A DNA stretch of 64,000 bases, taken from Paenibacillus sp. J45TS6 (lineage in GTDB: Bacteria; Bacillota; Bacilli; Paenibacillales; Paenibacillaceae). The DNA lies in contig NZ_BOSJ01000009.1 of the NCBI RefSeq assembly GCF_018403285.1, positions 1 through 64,000 on the forward strand. The letters run 5' to 3'. The position numbers were made by a program, and so were the translations under genes. Positions 35,716-45,073 of the stretch are shown piece by piece (position 1 is the first letter of the stretch; each line of letters starts with the position of its first letter). The notes under the pieces are model-generated. The model was not told the DNA's origin. It made no database searches and saw nothing but the letters and a program-made list of their open reading frames with translations.

Positions 35716-37188
35716 TCATCCGCCACAAGGCCCAGGTCCGCCTGCCATATTCGTGAACCCGCAGCCTCCTTGTTCGGAGTAGAGATCTGCGAATTCCTCT
35801 CGGTGTGCGGAAGGAATGACAAATCGATCTTCGTATTTCGCAATTGCAAGTAAACGGTACATTTCTTCTGTATCTTTTTCCGTCATACCGAATTGTTTCA
35901 GTATGTCAAGATCAGGTGTTTTGTTTAAGTTACGAGAACGCATATGTGAACGCATAACAGCCATCTTTTTCAGCACATTCGTAACCACATCGGTATCTCC
36001 AGCAGTCAGTAAGTTTGCCAGATACTGAACAGGAATACGCATGTCATCAATTGCCGGGAACATATCTTCCGGTGTTGCGGATGCGCCTTTCCCTTCCACC
36101 ATGTTCGTAATTGGGCTGAGCGGCGGTACATACCATACCATTGGCAATGTCCGGTATTCCGGATGAAGCGGAAGTGCAATTTTCCAGTCGACTACCATCT
36201 TGTAGATCGGTGAACGCTGTGCATGCTCAATCCAGTCTTCTGGAATATTCGCAGCTCTCGCTGCTGCAATCACTTCAGGATCGTTCGGGTCCAGGAATAC
36301 ATTAAGCTGTGATTCATAGAGATCTTTCTCGTTTGTAACGGATGCAGCTGCTTCCACTTTGTCCGCATCGTAGAGCATAACGCCCAGGTAACGAATTCTT
36401 CCTACGCAAGTCTCGGAGCAAATCGTAGGCAATCCTTGCTCAAGCCGCGGGAAGCAAAGTGTACATTTCTCTGCTTTGTTTGTTTGCCAGTTGAAGTACA
36501 CTTTTTTATATGGACAGCTTGATACACAGAATCTCCAAGAACGGCAAGCATTCTGATCAACCAGAACGATTCCGTCTTCATCCCGTTTGTACATTGCTCC
36601 AGAAGGACAGCTCGATACACAGGCTGGGTTAATGCAGTGCTCACAAATACGCGGCAAGTACATCATAAATACCTGTTCAAACTCCATACGAACGGATTCT
36701 TGGATCCCCTTCATATTCGGATCTTCGTAGCCAGACTCATGTACGCCGGCTAGGTCATCCTCCCAGTTTGGTCCCCACTCAAGGTTCATATATTCACCAG
36801 TAATCTGCGATTTCGGACGTGCAACTGGCTGGTGTTTAAGCTCAGGACTCTGCTGAAGTTTCTCATAATCATAGTCCCATGGCTCGTAGTAATCATCGAT
36901 TGTTGGTTGATCCGGGTTGTGGAAAATATTTTTCAGGCGATTCGCACGGCTGCCTGAACGAAGTTCAAGCTTGCCGTCTTTTTTCAGTTCCCAACCGCCT
37001 TTATATTTATCTTGGTTCTCCCATTGTTTTGGATATCCAATACCTGGCTTTGTCTCTACATTGTTGAACCACATGTACTCGGCACCTTTACGGTTTGTCC
37101 ATGTGTTCTTACAAGTGACCGAGCAGGTATGACATCCAATACATTTATCTAAGTTCATGACCATTCCGATTTGCGCTTTAATCTTCAA
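35716..37188 (-). CDS. narH: Respiratory nitrate reductase beta subunit NarH
   Basis: A 490-residue iron-sulfur subunit. The first four-Cys motif sits at C16, C19, C22 and C26 (KCIGCHTCSVTC), as in E. coli NarH. A second group is EHCINPACVSSCPSG. A third, ACRSWRFCVSSCPY, has the Trp that marks the [3Fe-4S] cluster, and TLCFPRLEQG follows. It carries electrons from NarI to NarG. It overlaps narG by 11 bases. Confidence 0.96.
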   Translation of the reverse strand: MKIKAQIGMVMNLDKCIGCHTCSVTCKNTWTNRKGAEYMWFNNVETKPGIGYPKQWENQDKYKGGWELKKDGKLELRSGSRANRLKNIFHNPDQPTIDDYYEPWDYDYEKLQQSPELKHQPVARPKSQITGEYMNLEWGPNWEDDLAGVHESGYEDPNMKGIQESVRMEFEQVFMMYLPRICEHCINPACVSSCPSGAMYKRDEDGIVLVDQNACRSWRFCVSSCPYKKVYFNWQTNKAEKCTLCFPRLEQGLPTICSETCVGRIRYLGVMLYDADKVEAAASVTNEKDLYESQLNVFLDPNDPEVIAAARAANIPEDWIEHAQRSPIYKMVVDWKIALPLHPEYRTLPMVWYVPPLSPITNMVEGKGASATPEDMFPAIDDMRIPVQYLANLLTAGDTDVVTNVLKKMAVMRSHMRSRNLNKTPDLDILKQFGMTEKDTEEMYRLLAIAKYEDRFVIPSAHREEFADLYSEQGGCGFTNMAGGPGPCGG

Positions 37189-40100
37189 GCCAGTTCACCT
37201 CCTCAAGTTTGCGGATCACAACATACAGATCCCGTTGGTTTCCTGTAGGGCCATAGTAGTTAAATCCGTAGCTCAGTTGGGCATAGCCGCCAATCATGTG
37301 CGTTGGTTTCACGTGAATCCGTGTCGGACTGTTGTGTGTACCACCGCGTGTTGTCGTCACATCGGTTGCAGGCACGTTAATTGTGCGGTCCTGCGCATGG
37401 TGCATGTAAGCCATTCCGCGAGGCATACGGTGCGTGACAACGGCACGAGCAACGACCGCACCATTTTGGTTGAAGCACTCAATCCAGTCATTATCTTTAA
37501 TATCTGCGTCTGCTGCATCGTCCTTATTGACCCAAATCGTTGGTCCTCCGCGGAACAAGGTGAGCATTGGCAGAGAATCAAAATACATACTGTGAATCGA
37601 CCACTTACTATGCGGTGTCATGAAGTTCAGTACAATTTCTTTCCCTTTCGTCGCTGGACGTTTTTTATTGGTATGGAAAGGTGCATGTTTCATTGTCGGT
37701 TTATAAATCGCCATGTTTTCACCGAACTCTGTCAACATTTCATGATCAAGGAAGTAATGCTGACGACCTGTAAGCGTACGATAAGGAATTAGGCGCTCTA
37801 CATTTGTTGTAAATGGTGAATAACGACGACCATGTTGTTCAGAACCACTGAAAGCAGGTGAAGTGATTACGGTTTTTGGCTGTGTTGTAATCTCGTTGAA
37901 AGTAAATCGTTCTTCCATCCGGTCTTCCGCCAGATCTTTCAGTTTAAGTGCTGTTTTTTGCTCTAGGGATTCCCAAGCTCTAACCGCCATCTTACCGTTA
38001 CTTGTCGTGGACAAGGACAGGATGGCTTCCGCCATATGACGGTCTGTTACGAGTTTCGGACATCCTTCGCTAATACCAGGTTCGTCCACTACGCCATTCA
38101 CTTTTTTCATCAGTTCATATTCTTCTGCTGCAGACCAGTTAATGCCCTTGATACCATAAGGTTTATCTTTGATGTTAGGTCCAAGTGCTGTCATTTTCTT
38201 ATACACAGAAGCATAATCACGTTCTACAACTACAAACTTCGGCATGGTTTTGCCTGGAATTGCGTCAATCTCACCTTTGCTCCAATCCAAAATTCGGCCG
38301 AAAGGCTGAGACAATTCATCTGGTGTATCATGCTGAAGCGGAACTGCTACAAGATCACGCTGAGGTTCTGTGAACTGGCTTTCTGCCATTTCAGAGAATG
38401 TCTTCGCAATCGTCTTAAATGTCTCCCAGTCCGACTTCGATTCCCATAGCGGCGCTACTGCCGGATTAAATGGGTGGATGAACGGATGCATATCTGTAGA
38501 AGAAAGGTCGCTCTTCTCATACCAAGTCGCTGCAGGAAGCACGATATCGGAATAAACCGCTGTTCCGGACATGCGGAAATCGATGTCTACCATTAAGTCA
38601 AGTTTGCCTTCCGCTGCGTTGTCATGCCATTTGATTTCCTTCGGACGAATCGTTTCGGAATCATCATTCAGCAGTCCGTTGTGTGCTCCAAGTAAATATT
38701 TCAGGAAGTACTCATGACCTTTACCAGAACTTGAGATCAAGTTCGCACGCCATACAAACATGACTTTTGGATGGTTTACTTCCGCATCTGGATCTTCAAT
38801 TGCAAACTGCATTTTACGATCTTTCAGCTGCTCAGCAACATAATTTGCTACACCTTCCGGTGTATTGTGACCTTTCTCGGAAGCTTCTTTCGCAACTTCA
38901 ATCGAGTTTCTATTAAATTGCGGATACGAAGGCAGCCATCCTAGACGAGCAGCCATGACGTTGTAATCCGCATAGTGAGAATAACGTGCTCCATCTACCA
39001 AGGCAGATGTATGTCCATCTACTGGATTCGATTCAAATCTCCACTGATTCGTAGCAAAATAGAAGAAAGATGTACCATTTTGCTGACGTGGCGGCATCGT
39101 CCAGTCACGTGCAAACGCAACGTTAGCCCAGCCTTCTGCAGGACGAAGTTTTTCTTGTCCAACATAGTGCGCCCAGCCTCCGCCATTCACACCTTGGCAG
39201 CCTGTCATTAATACAAGGTTCAGTACACTGCGGTAGATGGTATCGGAGTTGTACCAGTGGTTAATACCGGCACCCACGATAATCATGGAACGACCTTTAC
39301 TATCCACTGCATTCTGAGCAAATTCACGCGCAATTTGAATCACAGATTCACGATCTACGCCTGTAATCTGTTCTTGCCATGCAGGTGAATATACCGTGTT
39401 CGCATCATCGTAATTACTTCCGTTTACGGCATCAACACCGTAGTGGGCAAGCATCAGATCAAATACGCTAGTTACTCGGTACGTTTCCCCATTTGGAGTC
39501 GTAATCGTACGGTATGGAATATTACGAGTAACAACAGTATTTCCTTCGTCGTCAAAATAAGGGAACTTAATAGTTAGTTCACCGTCAGCTGTTGTACCAA
39601 GCCCAAGCTGTGGAGAAATTTCTTCCCCAGTAAGGGTATCCACCATTTCGAGGTTCCATTTTCCTTCTTCTCCCCAGCGTGAACCGATGGTTCCGTTCGG
39701 GATGCGAAGCTCGCCTGAATTCTCATCGATCAGTACGGTTTTCCACTCTGCATTATTGGTATCCACACCAAGATCTTTTGCAGTCAGGAAGCGATTTGCC
39801 GTAAAGGCGCCGTCTTTCTCATCCAACATAACGAGGAATGGGAAATCCGTATATTTTTTAGAATATTCATTGAAATAAGGTGTGCTTTGTTTCACATAGA
39901 ACTCATTTAAAATAACGTGGCCCATTGCCATCGCCAGTGCTCCGTCCGTTCCTTGTTTTGCTGGGAGCCACTTATCTGCGAATCTTACAAATTCCGCGTA
40001 GTCCGGACTAATGGATACCACTTTCGTTCCACGGTACCGTGCTTCTGTCATGAAGTGAGCATCCGGTGTTCTCGTCATCGGTAGGTTTGAACCCCATACT

Positions 40101-40858
40101 AGCAAGTAGCTGGAATTGTACCAGTCACTACTTTCTGGAACATCGGTTTGATCCCCCCAAATTTGCGGTGATGCCGGAGGCAAATCTGCATACCAGTCAT
40201 AGAAACTAAGCAGCGGAGATCCCACAAGAGAAAGGAAACGAGATCCTGCTGCATAACTTACCATGGACATCGCAGGGATTGGAGAGAATCCAATGATGCG
40301 GTCTGGTCCGTTCTGCTTAATTGTGTGCAGCATGGAAGCAGAGATGATCTCGGATACTTCATCCCAGGATGCGCGGACCATTCCACCTTTACCCCGTGCT
40401 GATTTATATGTTAATTTTTTGTTCTTATCTGCAACAATCGAATCCCATGCTTTCACAGGATCCTCATGCTCACGTTTCGCTTCTCTCCATAGTTCAAGCA
40501 ATTTACCGCGAATGTATGGATATTTCACACGCAGCGGACTATAGAGATACCAAGAAAAACTTGCTCCACGCGGACAACCGCGAGGTTCAAATTCCGGCAT
40601 ATCCGGCCCAGTTGTAGGATAATCAGTTTGCTGTGTTTCCCAAGTAACAATGCCGTCTTTAACAAAAATTTTCCAGCTGCAAGAACCTGTACAGTTGACA
40701 CCATGTGTTGAACGTACCACTTTGTCATGTTGCCAACGATTCCGATACATTTCTTCAGAAGAACGGTCGGCAAGAGTAACTTCACTCCATCCTTCCGAGT
40801 TCTTTTCGCGCTTACGGAAAAATTTTAATCTTTGTAGTAGAGGATTGGTTTTATTCAT
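37178..40858 (-). CDS. narG: Respiratory nitrate reductase alpha subunit NarG
   Basis: The 1,226-residue catalytic subunit containing Mo-bis-MGD and the FS0 cluster. His and Cys ligands are H52, C56, C60 and C95 (HGVNCTGSC...GCPRG), almost matching E. coli. The Mo ligand Asp lies in SSDWYNSSYLL. It has no twin-Arg signal, so the active site faces the cytosol. It reduces nitrate to nitrite during anaerobic respiration. The ATG at 40858 follows AAGGAG. Antisense open frames within it are shadows. Confidence 0.97.
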   Translation of the reverse strand: MNKTNPLLQRLKFFRKREKNSEGWSEVTLADRSSEEMYRNRWQHDKVVRSTHGVNCTGSCSWKIFVKDGIVTWETQQTDYPTTGPDMPEFEPRGCPRGASFSWYLYSPLRVKYPYIRGKLLELWREAKREHEDPVKAWDSIVADKNKKLTYKSARGKGGMVRASWDEVSEIISASMLHTIKQNGPDRIIGFSPIPAMSMVSYAAGSRFLSLVGSPLLSFYDWYADLPPASPQIWGDQTDVPESSDWYNSSYLLVWGSNLPMTRTPDAHFMTEARYRGTKVVSISPDYAEFVRFADKWLPAKQGTDGALAMAMGHVILNEFYVKQSTPYFNEYSKKYTDFPFLVMLDEKDGAFTANRFLTAKDLGVDTNNAEWKTVLIDENSGELRIPNGTIGSRWGEEGKWNLEMVDTLTGEEISPQLGLGTTADGELTIKFPYFDDEGNTVVTRNIPYRTITTPNGETYRVTSVFDLMLAHYGVDAVNGSNYDDANTVYSPAWQEQITGVDRESVIQIAREFAQNAVDSKGRSMIIVGAGINHWYNSDTIYRSVLNLVLMTGCQGVNGGGWAHYVGQEKLRPAEGWANVAFARDWTMPPRQQNGTSFFYFATNQWRFESNPVDGHTSALVDGARYSHYADYNVMAARLGWLPSYPQFNRNSIEVAKEASEKGHNTPEGVANYVAEQLKDRKMQFAIEDPDAEVNHPKVMFVWRANLISSSGKGHEYFLKYLLGAHNGLLNDDSETIRPKEIKWHDNAAEGKLDLMVDIDFRMSGTAVYSDIVLPAATWYEKSDLSSTDMHPFIHPFNPAVAPLWESKSDWETFKTIAKTFSEMAESQFTEPQRDLVAVPLQHDTPDELSQPFGRILDWSKGEIDAIPGKTMPKFVVVERDYASVYKKMTALGPNIKDKPYGIKGINWSAAEEYELMKKVNGVVDEPGISEGCPKLVTDRHMAEAILSLSTTSNGKMAVRAWESLEQKTALKLKDLAEDRMEERFTFNEITTQPKTVITSPAFSGSEQHGRRYSPFTTNVERLIPYRTLTGRQHYFLDHEMLTEFGENMAIYKPTMKHAPFHTNKKRPATKGKEIVLNFMTPHSKWSIHSMYFDSLPMLTLFRGGPTIWVNKDDAADADIKDNDWIECFNQNGAVVARAVVTHRMPRGMAYMHHAQDRTINVPATDVTTTRGGTHNSPTRIHVKPTHMIGGYAQLSYGFNYYGPTGNQRDLYVVIRKLEEVNWLED

Positions 40859-40890
40859 CTTCCCAGCTCCTTGCGCATTTTGATACTTCT

Positions 40891-40958
40891 ATTGTATACG
40901 CAAGGTTAGGGTGATTAAGAGGGGGGAACTCCCCCATTCCAAGGTAGGGATTCCCCGA
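40891..40958 (-). promoter_or_regulatory. narG promoter with two NreC-like inverted repeats
   Basis: A TACAAT -10 (minus strand, 40891-40896) lies below two inverted repeats. TAGGG-ATTC-CCCGA at 40945-40958 differs by one base from the staphylococcal NreC consensus TRGGG-N4-CCCYA. GGGGG-AACT-CCCCC at 40922-40935 is a second, less exact copy. They centre about -45 and -67 from the predicted start. Confidence 0.65.
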
Positions 40959-40986
40959 TGTTCATGTACTGAATGCGAGGGTGAAC

Positions 40987-41571
40987 TTATTTCTCGGATA
41001 GAAGAGATAATGCGAGGGAAATAGAGTGCTGAAGGACTGTCGTTTCGTTATTCATGAAAATGATCGGAATCTCTGCATAGCCGTTATCTCGCTGCCACTG
41101 AATTCCTTCTAAGACGAGAGATTCCTGCCAGCTAAGGAATAGCTTGATATTAGACGCTTGCCTCAGCAAACTTTCCATATCATTGTGATCACGAAGCAGT
41201 GCTATTTTGGGATAAGGAGCTTTTTTGAAGCCTTCCGCAAGCAAAAGGTCTACTCTTTCCTTCATGTGCTCCGCAATTTGATCCAGAGAAGTCTCCGATT
41301 CTCGCATCATACGAGTCGCTGTCTGCGATGTAAGTACGGTTTCTACTGCGCCGCTGGCCAGATGTTTGGAACTATCTGTACCCGCAGCGTCCAGCTCAAA
41401 TGTATGTGCATCATGCTTAGCTGAACCAACACGAACTCCTTTTGCTGTTAATACGGAAATTAACTTGCAACATAAGGTAGTTTTGCCGCTATTCTTATAG
41501 CCAATCACCTGCAGTACAGGCAGACTGCCTAGGCTTGACGCCCCTTCCTCTTGATTCGTTCCTGATAACAT
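40987..41571 (-). CDS. mobB: Molybdopterin-guanine dinucleotide biosynthesis protein MobB
   Basis: A 194-residue P-loop GTPase: VIGYKNSGKTTL is the Walker A, AKHDAHTFELDAAGTDSSKH carries conserved charged residues, and DLLLAEGFKKAPYPK is the Walker B-region signature of MobB. It helps attach GMP to molybdopterin for NarG. MobA, the transferase, is not in the window. It precedes narG by 128 bases but narG has its own promoter elements. Confidence 0.9.
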   Translation of the reverse strand: MLSGTNQEEGASSLGSLPVLQVIGYKNSGKTTLCCKLISVLTAKGVRVGSAKHDAHTFELDAAGTDSSKHLASGAVETVLTSQTATRMMRESETSLDQIAEHMKERVDLLLAEGFKKAPYPKIALLRDHNDMESLLRQASNIKLFLSWQESLVLEGIQWQRDNGYAEIPIIFMNNETTVLQHSISLALSLLSEK

Positions 41572-41682
41572 AGCAGCACCCCCTATTCTTTAATTCCATT
41601 TTACATCATCATATCATCATGTTCAGGCAGTCGCCCTTTCGGTTAGATCATAAGATCATATTCCGCACAGCCACACAGAACA

Positions 41683-41696
41683 TAGGGAACTCCCCC
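41683..41696. promoter_or_regulatory. NreC-like inverted repeat upstream of mobB
   Basis: TAGGG-AACT-CCCCC, one mismatch from the TRGGG-N4-CCCYA consensus, 112 bases upstream of the mobB ATG. A hairpin (GGCTGTG with CACAGCC, 41723-41750) between it and narK may end the narK transcript, though it lacks a T run. Confidence 0.55.
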
Positions 41697-41835
41697 ATAC
41701 CCGACGGCTATAATGCGGAAATGGCTGTGAAGCGCCTAAGCTCCACAGCCAATGTCCTATAGGATACTTTGCATGAACGTCACCTGTACATCTATAGGTA
41801 TCCACTCATTCTCCGGTGATTCATGCTTGTATCCT

Positions 41836-43377
41836 TTATTTTTGTTTTGTATTTCCGTCTAACTTAAGTGAAGCATTCTGAACTTCTTTTGGATCCACTT
41901 CACTAAATACACCAACATAATAATTAGTTTCACCAACATCATTTTGAATGGCATTAATCGTCAGATACTGCAGATATAGATTTCCGTTCTTTTTCTTGTT
42001 CCAAATGTTGCCTGACCAGGAATGCTTCTCTTTAAGCTGCTTCCACATCACATCATAAAATGGTGTCTCATGTTTACCTGATTTCAAAAACCCAGGTGTT
42101 TTTCCGATGGATTCTTCAACAGTGTAACCGGTAATCTCAGTAAAGGCCGGATTAATTGTCTGAATGATTCCTTTAGAGTTCGTCACAAGTACAGCTTGCG
42201 ACGTCGTGTTTACGATTTGTTCAGCAAGTTTCATACGATCTTGCCAGTACATATAAATTACGAGAAGGATACTGCACAAGGAAACCATCGACAAAGCCAT
42301 GAATCCGATCGCGTAGTGACCTGTAATTGCAAACAGGGAGGAGAGCATTAGCGGCGGGAAGAAACCACCGAGTCCCCCTAGGGCTGAAATGAGACCATTT
42401 GCAATCCCTGATTGTTTTGCAAAATAAAGCGGAACTAGTTTGAAAATCGTACCGTTACCAATCCCTGCACATAGTCCAATGAGCAAGCATCCTACAGTAA
42501 AGATGGTAATTCCTGGAGAGAACGCAAGAATAACACCGCCAGTGGTTAAACCAGTGAACACGAACAGCAAGATTTTGAATGGGTTGAATTTATCTCCAAG
42601 CCATCCTCCTGTTGTACGCATAAATGTTGCAAGCGTTATGAATCCAGCTGCGCGCAGTCCTGCATCTACTTTACTGATTCCAAAGTTGTTCACGAGATGA
42701 TTCGGCAAGAACACCGTGAAGGCAACGAAAGCACCAAAGGTAATAAAGTAGAAGAAGCATAATAACCACAGCTTTTCATTTTTATATACACCTTTAATTT
42801 GGTCTTTTAATGATGTATCCAGTTTTGATTCTTTACGATCACCAAGGAAGAAGTTAGCAAGGATAAAGACAGCAAGTACAATCATATAAATTTGCACCGT
42901 AGTACGCCATCCAAACTGCTCAGCAAGTACCGGTGCGAAGAACGTACTAAGTGCTGACCCTAAGTTACCAAGTCCATAAATACCATTAACGAGACCATGT
43001 TTTTCTTTTGGATAGTATTTAGGCAGTGAAGTAACACCGACAGAGAATGTTGCACCTGAGATCCCCAGGAACAAACCTCCAATAATTAAATCAATGAAAC
43101 TATCTGCTCGGCTGATGTAAAATACCGGGATCAGCAGTACAAGGAAGCTGACCAAAAACATATTGCGAGCTCCATATTTATTGGTCCAAAAACCAAATGG
43201 GATTCGCAAGATCGAACCAAGTACGACAGGTACTGCGGTAACAAGAGACAGTTGTCCTGGCGTTAATGGAATTCCGTCCTTAATAAATACGATTAATGAT
43301 GATAAAATACCCCAAACCGCAAAACCTAAGACCAAACTTAGGGTTTGTAAGGGAAGTATTGCTTTAGGTGGTTTCAT
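41836..43377 (-). CDS. narK: Nitrate/nitrite transporter NarK fused to a C-terminal PAS domain
   Basis: Residues 1-380 form a 12-helix MFS nitrate porter. The nitrate signatures are present (GISGATFSVGVTSLP, GLCAGIGNGTIFKLVP and GGLGGFFPP), and R58 and R254 sit where the substrate-binding arginines of NarK are expected. Residues 386-495 are a complete PAS domain: QAVLVTNSKGIIQTINPAF, then GYTVEESIGK, SGKHETPFYDVMW and a C-terminal NYYVGVFSEVD. Transporters of this family normally end near residue 400-450, so the sensory tail is unusual. It lies next to nreA and has an NreC-like site upstream, suggesting feedback or sensing. Imports nitrate and/or exports nitrite. Confidence 0.92.
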   Translation of the reverse strand: MKPPKAILPLQTLSLVLGFAVWGILSSLIVFIKDGIPLTPGQLSLVTAVPVVLGSILRIPFGFWTNKYGARNMFLVSFLVLLIPVFYISRADSFIDLIIGGLFLGISGATFSVGVTSLPKYYPKEKHGLVNGIYGLGNLGSALSTFFAPVLAEQFGWRTTVQIYMIVLAVFILANFFLGDRKESKLDTSLKDQIKGVYKNEKLWLLCFFYFITFGAFVAFTVFLPNHLVNNFGISKVDAGLRAAGFITLATFMRTTGGWLGDKFNPFKILLFVFTGLTTGGVILAFSPGITIFTVGCLLIGLCAGIGNGTIFKLVPLYFAKQSGIANGLISALGGLGGFFPPLMLSSLFAITGHYAIGFMALSMVSLCSILLVIYMYWQDRMKLAEQIVNTTSQAVLVTNSKGIIQTINPAFTEITGYTVEESIGKTPGFLKSGKHETPFYDVMWKQLKEKHSWSGNIWNKKKNGNLYLQYLTINAIQNDVGETNYYVGVFSEVDPKEVQNASLKLDGNTKQK

Positions 43378-43446
43378 GACCTATCCTCCTCATAAGACTC
43401 TAACTGCTATGATTTCATTATCCTTATAGGGAGGGCGAAAAAGAAT

Positions 43447-43460
43447 TGGGGAATTCCCTC
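43447..43460. promoter_or_regulatory. NreC-like inverted repeat upstream of narK
   Basis: TGGGG-AATT-CCCTC, one mismatch from the TRGGG-N4-CCCYA consensus, 70 bases upstream of the narK ATG. A weaker partner, TAGG-AATT-CCCCC, is at 43471-43483. Confidence 0.6.
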
Positions 43461-43507
43461 AATTGTTCTCTAGGAATTCCCCCTTCATACACCTATTTTA
43501 TATTAGT

Positions 43508-44404
43508 CTATACTTCCCAGTGAATCTCATCCAAAAGTTGGCGGGTAGGAATGGCAAATCGTACGGACTGACGATTCTGTGCTACGGATACTTCAAGATC
43601 TGACTTCAGTGATTTTAAAAGTTCTCGCAGCGTATGGAAAGTCTCATGAGTATGAGAGTACGTTCCCTCTCCTTCATACACGACGAGTGTATACCCTATA
43701 GCGTCCTGCTCCATCGTAATCTTGGCACTAGACAGTCCGCTGAAATAATCATGTACCAAAACATCTAAGACAGCTGCAATTTCTTGCTGACGATGACTTG
43801 AAAGACGTGTAAGTCTCTGATCCAGCAGTTCACACTGAACCCCTTCATTATGCAAACTCCGTAGTTTCTGTAGCAATGGACCTGTCAGATCTGCTTGTTC
43901 TGCTTCTTCTGGCTCTACTAAGGAGACAAACGAAGTGGTATGGTCATAGAGAGCAGCGAGCGCTACAGCACTTTGTTCTACTCGTTCGACTTCTTGCGGG
44001 CTGAATATCCGTTCTTCCCGCTGTCCGACAAGTAATACACCATAGGATAACTTTTGTTCGGGTCTTGATGAGTCAACCGATACCCCCATACCCGAACGGA
44101 TGGACTCAATGAGGAATATCGGATATTCCAGCATTTCATCTTGTACTTCCTCTGGAAAATAGTTGACGATAAAAGGGGCTTTTGTCTTCAGCACTCTTCC
44201 AGCCATCCCTTTTCCCATACGAACCATAATTTTTTTATAACGTTCTGTGTTCGCCCCGAGTGCCATTTTCCAATGAATATCTCGATAATTCTCATCAGCA
44301 AGTGCTACAGCAATAAAGTCTAGTTTTAATTCCGATTTAAGCTGCTCTAGTTCCGTTTGTATTTGTTTTTGGATCGTTAGATGGTGGGTAGAAGGTTCAG
44401 TCAA
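43508..44404 (-). CDS. nreA: NreA-like GAF-domain nitrate sensor with an extra C-terminal domain
   Basis: Residues 1-155 form a GAF domain (MGKGMAGRVLKTKAPFIV and YGVLLVGQREERIFS), as in staphylococcal NreA, which binds nitrate and modulates NreB. That protein is about 150 residues; this one has 298. The C-terminal 140 residues (EIAAVLDVLVHDYFSGLS, YTLVVYEGEG, VRFAIPTRQ) look like a degenerate histidine-kinase ATPase-type fold without its N/G boxes. It overlaps nreC by eight bases, last in nreB-nreC-nreA. Confidence 0.75.
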   Translation of the reverse strand: MTEPSTHHLTIQKQIQTELEQLKSELKLDFIAVALADENYRDIHWKMALGANTERYKKIMVRMGKGMAGRVLKTKAPFIVNYFPEEVQDEMLEYPIFLIESIRSGMGVSVDSSRPEQKLSYGVLLVGQREERIFSPQEVERVEQSAVALAALYDHTTSFVSLVEPEEAEQADLTGPLLQKLRSLHNEGVQCELLDQRLTRLSSHRQQEIAAVLDVLVHDYFSGLSSAKITMEQDAIGYTLVVYEGEGTYSHTHETFHTLRELLKSLKSDLEVSVAQNRQSVRFAIPTRQLLDEIHWEV

Positions 44405-45050
44405 ATTCGAGCAACCCCCTCTTAAAGGCGAATTCCATCAGCTCACGGCGATTACTCAGTTTCAGTTTTTCCATGATATTTCCTTTATGGTTCTCCACCG
44501 TTTTCACACTGATTGTAAGGAGTTCCGCGACTTCTTTATTGGTATAACCTTTAGCGACTAGCGTAAATATTTCTTTTTCCCGCTCTGTTAACGTTTCAAA
44601 TCGGTCTACAGCATCCTCTGCATTTCCATGCAGATAAGCTTGTATCACTTTTTTCGTATCCGCTGGCTGTAAATAGACCATTCCTTGCTGCACCTGCTTG
44701 ATCGCAGTTACGAGTTCTGTAATGGGAGCTGACTTTAATACATATCCGGATGCTCCTGACTTCAGTGCCCTGAACAAATACTGTTCATCGCTATGCATGG
44801 TTAAGATAATTACCTTTACCTCTGGCATGGATTGCAAAAGCTCACTAGTCGTATATAGTCCATCTCGTCCATTCGGCATACTCAGATCCATGAGCACAAT
44901 ATCAGGTTTTAGCTCAAGCGCTTTTTTTATACACGATCTTCCATCTGACGCTTCACCTACCACCGTTATTCCCGGCTTAGTATCCAGCACAGCCCGAATC
45001 CCGCTGCGAACCACCGCATGGTCATCCACTATTAGTACTTTTATATCCAT
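44397..45050 (-). CDS. nreC: NarL/FixJ-type response regulator NreC
   Basis: A 217-residue two-component regulator. The receiver domain has acidic residues in VDDHAVVR, the phospho-accepting Asp in LMDLSMPN, and Lys in YVLKSA. A LuxR-type HTH follows: LTEREKEIFTLVAKGYTNKEVAELL and KTVENHKGNIMEKL. In Staphylococcus NreC activates narGHJI, nir and narT. Here its likely targets are the repeat sites before mobB, narG and narK. It follows nreB by 23 bases. Confidence 0.92.
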   Translation of the reverse strand: MDIKVLIVDDHAVVRSGIRAVLDTKPGITVVGEASDGRSCIKKALELKPDIVLMDLSMPNGRDGLYTTSELLQSMPEVKVIILTMHSDEQYLFRALKSGASGYVLKSAPITELVTAIKQVQQGMVYLQPADTKKVIQAYLHGNAEDAVDRFETLTEREKEIFTLVAKGYTNKEVAELLTISVKTVENHKGNIMEKLKLSNRRELMEFAFKRGLLEFD

Positions 45051-45073
45051 ATATTTTCTATAATCCTCTCTTC

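Noticed and set aside
37157-40883. Several plus-strand open frames inside narG
   Set aside because: They lie opposite a highly conserved gene, have no ribosome sites and encode no recognisable protein.
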